Positions 24,108 through 36,100 of a stretch of 64,000 nt of DNA are shown here, in pieces. Both the position numbers and the translations under genes were made by a program. Where the stretch lies: contig NZ_MUNM01000083.1 of assembly GCF_002286815.1 (NCBI RefSeq), positions 1 to 64,000 on the forward strand. The letters are read 5' to 3'. Under the pieces are notes generated by a model that saw nothing but the letters and a program-made list of their open reading frames with translations, made no database searches and was not told the origin of the DNA. Position 1 is the first letter of the stretch. Each line of letters begins with the position of its first letter. Source of the stretch: Pseudomonas sp. PICF141. GTDB lineage: Bacteria; Pseudomonadota; Gammaproteobacteria; Pseudomonadales; Pseudomonadaceae.

Positions 24108-27100
24108 AGAGCCCCTCCAGCTCCGCCATCAGGTCATTCAAGCGATCCACTTTCTTCTTGGTCATGTCGCTCGCCGCCAACCCGTCGATGTACTCGGCCA
24201 GCTCCGCCACCGTGCTGCACTCGAACATCGCCCGCAGCGGCACGTTGCGTTGCAAGGCTTTTTGCACCCGCGAGGCGATCTGGGTGGCCAGCAACGAATG
24301 CCCGCCGAGCTCGAAGAAGTTGTCACGCACGCCGACTTTTTCGACCTTCAATACCTCGGCCCAGATATCCGCCAGGGTCTGCTCCAGCTCATTGCGCGGC
24401 GCCTGATAGGCCTGTCTCTGCAACTGGCCAATCTCCAGCGCCGGCAAGGCCTTGCGATCGAGTTTGCCGTTGGCGTTGAGCGGTAGCTTGTCGAGCCACA
24501 ACCAGTGCAGCGGCACCATGTATTCCGGCAATTCAGCGCGCAAACGTTGCTTGATACGCTCCAGTTGTTCGTTCGGATCCAGCGCCGACTCTGCAGCAAC
24601 CAGATAGCCGACCAAATGCTTGCCGTTGATCCCGTCCTGCACCCCCACCGCTGCATCGCGAACTTGCGGCTGCTCGTGCAGACGGGCCTCGATTTCACCC
24701 AGTTCGATGCGGTAACCGCGAATCTTCACTTGATGGTCGATGCGTCCGACGTATTCCAGCACGCCGTCGCTGCGCCGCCGGGCCAGGTCGCCGGTGCGAT
24801 ACAGGCGATCCCCCGGCGCGCCGAACGGGTTCGGCACAAACACTGGCGCAGTACGCAACGGATCGCTCACATAGCCGCGCCCCACCCCGGTGCCCGCCAC
24901 GCACAACTCTCCCACGGCGCCCAATGGCACCAGCTCCAGCGCGCCATCGAGCAGGTACAAGCGGTTGTTGTCGGTTGGCGTGCCAATCGGCAGATAACTG
25001 CCACGAGTCGAGGCCAGATCGACGCGGAAGAACGCCACATCGTCCGAGCATTCCGCCGGACCATAGGCGTTTACCAAACCAGTCTGCGGGTAATGCAGCA
25101 ACCATTGATGCGCCAGTTCCGGCGGCATCGCTTCGCCGGTCGGCAGCATCCAGCGCAGGCCATCGAGGCTCATGCGATCCTGGGCAAGCATGCCCTGAAT
25201 CAGCGACGGCACGCTTTCCAGCACGGTGATGCCCTGGCTCTGAACGTGGGCCAACAAGCCTTGCGGATCGTGGGCAATGCTGTTCGGCACGATGTCCACC
25301 CGAGCGCCGAACAGCGGTGCCGCGAGGAACTGCCAGACCGAGATATCGAAGCTTTGCGAAGCGGTCTGCGCGATCACATCGGTCTCGCTCAATTTCAGGT
25401 ACGGCACCTTGCTCAACTGGTTGTTGAGCATGCCACGCTGCTCGACCATCACGCCCTTCGGCAGGCCGGTGGAGCCCGAGGTGTAAATCACATAGGCGAG
25501 GTTGTCCGGGCCGCTGTAAATGCCCGGATTGGCCGCCGAAACATCGCTCGCCTGCACGTCTTCCCAGACCAGCAATCGAGGTCGATTGGCACAACCGAAT
25601 TCTTCCAGCAGCGCGACGGCTTGGTCACGACAGGCTTGAGAGCAAACCAGCAAAGGTGTGCGGCTCAGGTCGATGATTCGGCTCAAGCGCTGACTCGGCA
25701 GGCCCGGGTCCAGCGGCAAGTAACCGGCACCGGCCTTGAAGCTGCCTATGATCATGCCCAACAGATCAAGGTTACGTTCGGCGAGCAACGCCACCGGTTG
25801 ATCCAGACCGACGCCAGCCGCAATCAGCGCATGACCGAGGCGGTTGCTGCGCTGGTTCAACTCCACATAACTGAGTTCCTGTTCCAGACAACTGGCGGCC
25901 ATTCGCTGCGGATGCTCGGCAACCTGCGCTTCGAACAACGAGATATAGCTGTGCTCCAGCGGATAGTCGTGTTCGCTCTGGTTACAGCCATGGATCAGGA
26001 AGTCCTGTTCCTCGCGCCCCAGCAGCGGCAGATCGGCCATGTCGCCATGGAAGCCTTCGATCAGCGCCAGCAGCAGGCGCTTGAATTCGCCGAGCATGCG
26101 CTCGACCGTGGATTCATCGAAATAGCGCTGGTCGTAGGACAGGTGCAAACCCAGGTCATCGCCCGGATAACACACCGCCGTCAACGGGAAGTTGGTGTGG
26201 GTGCGGCCCGAATCAGAGGTCGCGTTGAGGCTCTGCGCACGGTCCAGTACCGAGACTTCCACCGGTGCGTTTTCGAACACGAACAGGCTGTCGAACAGCG
26301 GCTGGCCTTTAGGCAACTCGCTGTTTTCCTGAATGCTCACCAGCGGCAGGTATTCGTACTCACGCAGCTGCATGTTGCTATCGAGCAAACTGCTGAGCCA
26401 CTGCCGAACGCTGCAACGCTGATCGTCCTCGGGCATTTTCACCCGCAGGGCGATGCTGTTGATGAACAGCCCGACGGTGCGCTGCATCTGCGGCATGTCC
26501 ACCGGGCGCCCGGCCACCGTGACGCCGAACAGCACGTCGCGATCGCCGCTCAGGCGACGCAGCACCAGCGCCCATGCCGCCTGGGCGAAGGTGTTGATGG
26601 TCAGCTGATGGGCCTGGGCCAGTTCGCGCAGTTGCGCACCATCGCGGGCATCGAGTCGGGTATAGCGGTCGCCGACGATCATGCTGCCGCTGTCGCCGGC
26701 ATGTTCACGCAGGAACGGCCGGTCACTCGGAATCGGCGTGGTGCGCTCGAATCCTTGCAGGTTCTGCCGCCACCACTGTCGCGCTTCGGCCAGGCTCTGG
26801 CGTTGCAGCCAGCCGATGTAATCGCGATAACGCGGCGCCCCGGCGAGTTGCGCTTCCCGGCCTTCGCCGAGGGCGGTGTAGATCTCAAAGAAATCGTTCA
26901 TCAGCAGCGAACGGCACCAGGCATCGATGAGGATGTGGTGGTTGCTCATCATGAACCAGTAGCGCGCCGCGCCCACGCGGATCAAGCGCAGGTGGAACGG
27001 TGCCTGATTGAGCAGATCGAACCCGGCCTCACGCTCGCTTTTGAGCAGCGCCTGCAACTTCGGCTCTTGCTCGGTTTCGGCAACCGCACTCCAGTCCAGA

Positions 27101-30100
27101 TAGTCGATCGGTGTGCTGCCCGGTTTGTGGATCACTTGCAGCATGTCTTCGCCGACGTTCCAGCAGAAGGAGGCGCGCAAGGCTTCATGTCGGGCGATTA
27201 CCGCTTGCCAGGCCTGGGCGAAACGCTCGGGGTCGAGCTCGCTGTTGATGCGGTAGCGGTCCTGCATGTAGTAGAGGCCAGTGCCCGGTTCGAGCAAGGT
27301 GTGCAGCAGCATGCCTTCCTGCATCGGGGTCAGCGGGTAGACGTCTTCGATCATCGCCGCCGGAACGGGCAATGCGTCGAGTTGCGGCTGAGTCAGTCTG
27401 GCCAGCGGGAAGTCCGAGGGCGTCAATCCGCCTGCGTTGTCGCTCAGGCAATGCTGGATCAGGCTGTGCAATTCGCCCAGATACGCCTCTGCCAGATCGG
27501 TGATGGTTTGCACATCATGACGTTCGGCGCTGAAGGTCCAGCGCAGCACCAATTCACCACCGTAGACCTGACTGTCGATGCTCAGCTCGTTGGGCAGCGG
27601 AGCGTGTGGATCGTGTGCCGCGCCCACCGGTTCATCGAGCGGGCGGAACAGCGCATCACTGCCAAAGCTCTGGTCGAACTGCCCCAGGTAGTTGAAGGTG
27701 ATCGGCGCCACCGGCAGCGCGGCCATGGTCTGGCGGCACAGGCCATCGGCCAGGTAACGCAGCACGCCATAACCCAAACCTTTGTGCGGCACCGCGCGCA
27801 GTTGCTCCTTGATCGCCTTGATCGAGGCACCTTGTTGATTCATGGGTGTGAGACGCATCGGGTAGGCACTGGTGAACCAGCCCACAGTGCGGGTCAGGTC
27901 GATCTCGTCGAACAGGGTTTCGCGGCCATGGCCTTCGAGTTGAATCAATGCCGACTCATGACCGCTCCAGCGGCACACCACGCGGGCCAATGCGGTCAGC
28001 AGCAAGTCATTGACCTGGGTGCGATAGGCCGTCGGCGCCTGTTGCAGCAATTGCCGGGTGCGCTCGCTGTCGAGGCGCACGCTGACGGTTTGCGCGTGAC
28101 GATTTTGCTGACTGCCTTGGGCACGATCACAGGGCAATTCAGCGCTTGGGCCGGCCAGTTGCGTCTGCCACCAGCTCAACTCTTCGCGCAGGGATTCGCT
28201 GCCGGCGTAAGCCTGCAACCGTGCGGCCCAGTCCTTGAAGCCGCTGGTTTTCGCCGGCAGTTTTACCGACTGCCGGGACTCGAGTTGACGATAGACCGTT
28301 TGCAGATCGTCCAGCAGCACCCGCCACGACACCCCATCCACCACCAAGTGGTGAATGGCAATGAACAGCCGTTGTTGCCCCTCAGGATCATCCACCAGCA
28401 GCGCCCGCATCAGCGGCCCGTGCTCAAGGTCGAGGCCGCGTTGAGCATCGGCGAACAACGCCGCGCAGTTGTCCATGGCCGGCACGTGTACCTGCCACAG
28501 CACGGCAGCGTCGGAGATCGCCTGGTGCCGGGCCTGCCAATGGCCGCCAACCTCGGTGAAACGCAGGCGCAAGGCGTCGTGCTGTTCGATCACTGTCAGC
28601 AGCGCTTGCTCCAGACGATGCGGTTCCAGCGCCACGGTCGGCTCCAGCAGCAACGCCTGGTTCCAGTGTTGACGCTGTGGAATGTCGGTATCGAAGAACC
28701 AATGCTGAATCGGCGTCAGACGCGATTCGCCGGTGAGCGAACCTTGCTCGGCAGTGACTTGCTCGGTGCGGGTCGCCACGGCGGCCAGCGTCTGCACGGT
28801 CTGGTGCTGGAACAGCTCACGCGGGCTGAAGTGAATGCCCTGCTGCCGCGCACGGCTGACCACCTGGATCGACAGAATCGAATCGCCGCCCAGTTCGAAG
28901 AAGTTATCGTTGAGGCCGACCTGCTGGACGTTCAGCACTTCACGCCAGATACCGGCCAGGGTCAGCTCAAGTTCATTGCGCGGCGCCACGTACTGCTGAC
29001 GGTTCAACGCCGGGTCCGGGGCCGGCAGTGCGCGGCGGTCGAGTTTGCCGTTGGCAGTCAGCGGCATGCTGGCCAGCAGGATCAAGTGCGTCGGCACCAT
29101 GTAATCCGGCAATTGCGCTTTGAGGTGCGTCTTCAATGCTTCGCGCAATGCAGTTTGTTGCGTTTCATCCTGTTCGGCGACGTGGGTGGCCAGGTAGCCG
29201 ACCAATTGCTTGCCGCTCGGCGCGTCGAGGGCCAACACCACCGCTTCACGCACGGATTCGTGTTCCAGCAAACGGGTTTCGATTTCCCCCAGTTCGATGC
29301 GGAAACCACGGATCTTCACTTGATGGTCAATGCGTCCCAGGTACTCCACCAAGCCATCGGCACGCTGACGGACAAGGTCGCCGGTGCGGTACAAACGTCC
29401 GCCGTTCACTGCAAAAGGATCAGCAACAAACCGTTCGGCGGTCATGCCGGGACGCTGGTGATACCCCTGCGCCAGGCCGGCGCCACCGACATACAATTCG
29501 CCCGTCGCGCCTTGCGGCACCAATGCCAGATCGGCATCGAGGATGTAGGCGACGCGAGCGCCAATCACGCTGCCAATCGGCACGCTGCCCAGCCCTTCTT
29601 CCAGTTGCTCCGGCGCGAGGCTGGCCAGCGGCATGACCACGGTTTCAGTCGGGCCGTAAGCGTTGAAAAACAGGCTCGGTTTGAACGCCGCGCGAATCCG
29701 TTGCAAGTGTTCGCCGGTCAAGGCCTCGCCGCCGGTGATGCACATGCGCACCGGCAGGGTTTCGCCCTGGGTCGCCAGCCATTGCGCCAACTGGCTGCCG
29801 TAGCTCGGGGTGAAGCCAAGAATGTTGATGTTGTGCCGGCGAATCAGCCCGCAGATTTCTTCTGCATCCCACTGGCCTTGCGCACGCAGGACAACTTGCG
29901 CGCCACTTAACAGCGGCACCAGCAGACGTTCGGTCGCGGCATCGAAGTTGATCGAATAGAAGTGCAACTCGCAGTCATCCGGGCGCATACCGAAGCGCTC
30001 GATCACGGCGCGGCAATGCATGGCGATTTCACCGTGGGACACCACCACGCCTTTCGGTTTGCCGGTGGAACCGGAGGTGTAAATCAGGTACGCCTGATGT

Positions 30101-33100
30101 TGCGGCAGGTTGATAAACGGCAATTCAGTGGCCGGGTAATTGGCCAATTCGACGGTATCGTCTTCCAGGCACCAGCGGCTGACACTGGCCGGCAAATCGC
30201 CAAGGGCCGCGAACATCGCCGCATCGCTGAGCAGCACACTGATGCCGCTGTCTTCGATCATGTAGTGCAAGCGATCCAGCGGGTATTCCGGGTCCAGCGG
30301 CACATAGGCGCCGCCCGCCTTGAGAATCGCCAACAGGCCGACGACCATCTCCAGCGAACGCTCCAGCGCCAAACCGACCCGCACCTGCGGGCCGACTCCA
30401 CGCGCGCGCAGCATCCAGGCCAGACGATTGGCGCGACTGTCGAGCTCTACGTAGCTCAGGGTTTGCCCGGCGAAGGTCAAGGCCGGCGCGTCCTTGCGCA
30501 CCAGCGCCTGTTGGCTGAACAGATGATGAATGCATTGATCGAGGCGATGTTCACCTGGTTCGATGCCGAGGCTGTCGAGCTGGTTTTGCTGTTCGGTGGC
30601 GTCCAGCAACGGCAGTTCACTCAAGCGTTGCTGCGGATCGTCAAGCAACGCTTCCAGCAGGTTGCGCCAGTGCCCGGCCATGCGCGCAATGCGCGGTTCA
30701 TCGAACAAATCGGTGCTGTAGGTCAGACAGCAACCGAGGCGATGGTCGAGGTCGGTGACTTCCAGATTGAGGTCGAACTTGGTCGCTCGCGCATCGTTGG
30801 CCAGGTACTCGACCGTCATCCCGGCCAGGGTTCGGCTCTGCTGGAATTCCCAGCGCTGCACGTTGCACATCACCTGGAACAGCGGGTTGTAAGCCGCACT
30901 GCGCGGTGGCTGCAAGGCTTCCACCAGATGATCGAACGGCAGGTCCTGATGGGACTGGCCTTCGATTACGGTGTGACGAACCTGCTCGAACAACGCGCCG
31001 ACAGACATCTGCCCGTCGAGCTGGCAACGCAGCACTTGGGTGTTGAGGAACGCGCCGATCAGCCCTTCGCTTTCCGGACGAATGCGGTTGGCCACCGGCG
31101 CACCGATGCGCAGGTCGGTCTGGCCGCTGTAGCGATAAAGCAGCACCGCCAGCGCGGCCGTCATGGTCATGAACAGGGTCAGACCGTTTTGTGCGTTGAA
31201 GGCACGGACTCGCGCCGCAAGATCATCGCTGAGGTCGAAGCGGAACAGCTCGCCCTGATGGCTTTGCACCGGCGGACGCGGACGATCGGCCGGCAGCTCC
31301 AGCAGCGGATGTTCACGGCCCAGTTGCGCGGTCCAGTAATCGAGCTGGCGCTGACGTTCGCCGGACTCCAGCCACTGCCGCTGCCACCCGCTGTAATCCA
31401 GGTACTGCACCGGCAGCGGTTGCAGCGGCGAATCGCGGTCATCGACGAACGCTTCGTAGAGCGCGCTCAATTCCCGGGCGAAGATGTCCATCGCCCAGCC
31501 TTCGGTGACGATGTGATGCAGGGTCAGGACGAAGTAATGCTCCTGCTCGGCGGTCTTGACCAGGCAAGCACGCAGCAGCGGCCCGGTTTCCAGATCGAAA
31601 GGTTTATGGGCTTCGTCATCGGCCAATTGCTGGACCTGCCATTCGCGGCTATCGGCATCCAGCGTGGTGAAATCCTTCCAGTCCATGCGCAGGCGGGTGT
31701 CCTGATGCACCTGTTGCCGGGCCACGCCGTCGACGCTCGGAAAGGTCGTACGCAAGGTTTCGTGACGCATGATCAGTGCTTGCAGCGCCGCTTCGAAACG
31801 TCCGACGTCCAGCACGCCGCGCAACCGTGCCATGCCGCCGACGTTGTAGGCCGGGCTGTCCGGTTCCATCTGCCAGAGGAACCACATGCGTTGCTGAGAA
31901 TAGGACAATGGCACCGCTTGGCTGCGGTCGACCTTCTCGATCGGCGGCTGTTGGTTGGTTTTGCCGCTGGCCTGGATCAAGCGAACCTGTTCGGCAAAAG
32001 CACCGAGTTCACTGGCCTCAAACAGCGCCCGCAGCGGCAACTCGACGTCACAGGCCTGACGGGTGCGGGAAATGATTTGCGTGGCCAACAGCGAATGGCC
32101 GCCGAGGGCGAAAAAGTCGTCGCGCAGGCCGATCTGTGTTTGGCCCAGCACCTCGCGCCAGATGCCGGCGATCTGTTGCTCAAGGGCGGTGACCGGTTCG
32201 ACATGCTCGCGGACTTGCCATTGAGGTTCCGGCAAGGCGCGACGGTCGAGTTTGCCGCTCGGGCCCAGGGGCATTTCATCCAGACGCATGAGTTGCGCCG
32301 GGACCATGTATTCCGGCAGCTCGGCGGCGAGTGCAGTTTTCAGGCGTGTGGTTTGAGCATCGATGGTTTCGCTGGTTTCAGTGGCGGTGTAGTAACCAAT
32401 CAACTGTCCGCCGGCCGCCGTTTCGCGCACCAGCACCACCGCTTGGGCGACGCCAGACTGCGCCAACAGACGCGCTTCGATTTCTTCCGGCTCGACACGA
32501 AAACCACGCAGTTTGACTTGCTGATCGAGACGACCGAGGTATTCGATCACGCCGTCGGCGGTCCAGCGCGCACGGTCGCCGGTGCGGTACAGCCGAGCGC
32601 CCTGCTCGCCCAGCGGATCGACCACAAAGCGTTCGGCGGTCAGCGCCGGACGGCCGAGATAGCCTCGGGCCAAACCGATACCGCTGATGCACAGTTCACC
32701 CGGCACACCGGCCGGTACCGGGTTGAGGTCGCCGTCGAGCACGCGGCACACCACGTTGCCCAATGGCCGGCCAATCGGCGAGCGCTCGCCATCGGCCGTT
32801 GTGCAATGCCAGTGAGTGACGTTGATCGCCGTTTCGGTCGGGCCGTAGCGGTTGTGCAGTTGCACCGCCGGCAGTTGCGCCAACACCCGGTTGCGCAATT
32901 CAGCGGGCAAGGCTTCGCCGCCGGAGAACAACCGGCGCAGGCTGGTGCATTCGGCGCTGAGCGGTTCGTCAATGAACAAGGAAAGCAGCGGTGGCACGAA
33001 GTGCAGCGTGGTCACGCCGTACTGCTGAACAAGCTGTGCGATGCGGTGCGGATCGCGGTGTTCGCCGGGGCCGGCGAGCAGCAGACGACATCCGGTAATC

Positions 33101-36100
33101 AACGGCCAGAAGCATTCCCACACCGACACGTCGAAACTGATCGGGGCTTTTTGCATCAGCACATCGGTCTGGTCCAGGCGGTAAGTGTTTTGCATCCATT
33201 GCAAGCGCTCGGCAAGGGCTGCATGCGTATTACCAACGCCCTTCGGCTGACCGGTGGAGCCGGAGGTGTAAATCACGTAGGCCAGGTTGTCGCCATGCAG
33301 GTGCAGACCCGGCGCGTGGCTTGGCCAGTTCTCCAGATGCAGGGCGTCCATGGCAATCACGCTGACGCCATCGGTGGCCGGCAGGCGGTCGAGCCATTCA
33401 GTTTGGGTCAGCAGCAATTCGACGCCACTGTCACTGAGCATGTAGGCCAGGCGCTCGGCGGGATAATCCGGGTCCAGCGGCACATAAGCGCCGCCAGCCT
33501 TGATGATCGCCAGCAAGCCGATCAACAACTGCGGCGAACGCGAGGCGGCGATGGCCACGCACACGTCCGGGCCGACGCCTTTGTCGCGCAGGTAATGCGC
33601 CAGGCGATTGGCCTGGGCGTGCAGTTCGGCAAAATCCAGACTGCCGCCATCCCACAACAGCGCGGTGCGTTTTGGAGTCTGGCGCGCCTGTTCGTTGAGC
33701 AACTCCGGCAGCCATTGGCTGGCCGGGGTGCAGGATGCGGCGCTCCAGCGGGATTGTTGATCGTGCTCGCTCGGTGTCAGCAATTGCAGGTCGCCGATGG
33801 CGGTTTTCGGTTGCTCACAAATGGCTCGCAGCAGGTTGCTGAAATGCTCGGCCAGACGCTCGATAGTCGCCGCATCAAACAACTCGCTGGCGTAATCGAA
33901 CGACAGGCTCAGACGCCCGTTGCGGTCTTCTTCGCTGTGCAGTTGCAGGTCGAACTTGGCTTCGCGACTGTGCCACGGCAGCTCTTCGGCGAGCAGTCCC
34001 GGCAAGCGACGCAGCGCAGTGAGGTCCCGTTGCTGATGGTTGAACATCACCTGGAACAGACCCTGCTCCCGGGCCTGGGAGAAAGCTTCGAGCAGTTGTT
34101 CGAACGGCAGGTCCTGATGCGCTTGCGCATCCGATGCGGCTTGACGGGTTTGCGCCAGCAACTCAACGAACGGCAGTCGCGAATCCACCTCGGCGCGCAA
34201 CACCTGGGTATTGATGAAGAAGCCGATCAGGCCTTGGGTTTCCAGGCGCGGACGGTTGGCATTCGGCACGCCGATGCGGATGTCCCGTTGGCCGCTGTAG
34301 CGATGCAACAGGCTCTGGAATGCTGCGAGCAACAGCATGAATGGCGTCGATTCATGGGCCTGGGCAGTCTGGCGAATGGCATCACTCAGGCTCGCGCCCA
34401 GACGCAGCGTGTGGCGGGCGGCGCTGCGAATGTGTTGCGCCGAACGCGGATGATCGGTGGCCAGGCTCAGGGTCGGATGATCAACGCCCAACTGCTGTTT
34501 CCAGTAAGCGAGTTGGCGTTCGCTCTCCCCTTGCGCCAGCCACTGACGCTGCCAACTGCCGTAATCGGCGTACTGAATTGGCAACGCCGGAAGGCTGGTA
34601 TTCAGGCCTTGAGAAGCGGCCGCGTACAACCGCGAGAATTCGTCGAGCAGCACGTTCAACGACCAGCCGTCGGCGATGATGTGGTGCATGGTCACCAGCA
34701 GTTGATGGTCTTCATCGCCGAGGCGCACCAGCGTCACCGACAGCAGCGGGCCTTTTTCCAGATCGAATCGGGTGCGGGCTTCGTCCTCGCGGATTTGCTG
34801 CGCGCGGGCTTCACGCTCGGTGGCTGGCAGGTCACTGATGTCGATCACTTGCAGGTTGAATTCGCCGGCAGCAATGACCTGTTGCAGGGCGACGCCATCG
34901 CGCTCGAAGAACCGCGTGCGCAGGGATTCGTGACGTTCGATCAGTTGCTGGAAACTGGCGCGCAAGGCGTCTTCGTCCATTTCGCCGCGCAGGTGCAAGG
35001 CACCGGGAATGTTATAGGCGCTGCTCTGGGGGTCGAGTTGCCAGGTGATCCACAAACGGTTTTGCGCCAGGGATTGTGGCATGGCGTCGCTGCGCGACAA
35101 GGGCATGATCGCGCCTTGGGCCACGCCGCCATCCTGTTGTTGCCGGGCGACAGCGGCGGCGAATGCGCCAAGGGTTGGCGCTTCGAACAACAAGCGCAGA
35201 TTCAGCTCCAGCCCCAGCTCTTCACGCAGGCGCGCGACCACTTGAGTGGCGGCGATGGAATTGCCGCCGAGCAGGAAGAAATGGTCATCGGCGTTAACCT
35301 GCTGGACCTGCAGTTGCTCACACCAGAGTTGGCCGATCAGGGTTTGCAGCGCTGAGCCGGAGTCGGTTTCAGATGGACTAGCGATGTCTGCCGACGGGAA
35401 TCGCGCATAACTCTCGAGGCTGCCATCGGCCAGGCGATTGCGGCAGGCCGAGCGTTGCAATTTGCCGCTGGAGGTCTTCGGCAACGCCCCCGGGTTGAGC
35501 AATACCACCACACTCGGCGCTTGCTGATACGCCTCGGCCACCGCTTGACGGATGGCTTTGATCAACGCCTCGGGCGGCAGGATTTTCTGCACGCTGCGGC
35601 TGATTTCAGCGGCGATGCCAATGCCTTCCTGCCCGCCGATGTTGACCGCGAACGCGGCCACGCGACCTTTGCGCACCACCTCCACTTCACGCTCGATGGT
35701 CTGTTCGATGTCCTGCGGATAAAGGTTGTGACCATGCACGATGAGCATGTCTTTCAGGCGCCCGGTGATGAACAGCTCGCCGTCACGCAAAAAACCGAGG
35801 TCGCCGGTGCGCAGCCAGGTGCGACCGGCGTGCTGGACGAATGTCTTGGCCGTGGCTTCGGGGTTGCGCCAGTAGCCATGGGCAATGCTCGGCCCGGTGG
35901 CCCAGACTTCACCGATCGCGTTGTCGGCGAGTTCTTCGAGCGATACGGAATCGACAATCAGCACCGCGTGATCCGGCTGGCTGATGCCGCAGCTCATGAT
36001 CGGACTGCCATCGCCCGGTTCGGCTCGGTTCTGCGCCAGCGCTTGATCATCCACGCGCAACGCCGGGATGCCTTGGCCGCGCGGGCTGCCGGCCACGAAC

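Noticed and set aside
24505..35355. Two very long open frames (about 1800 codons each) on the plus strand, opposite pvdL
   Set aside because: They are shadows created by the high GC third-position bias of the real NRPS gene. Their translations are rich in Q, R and H, with no domains and no ribosome binding sites.
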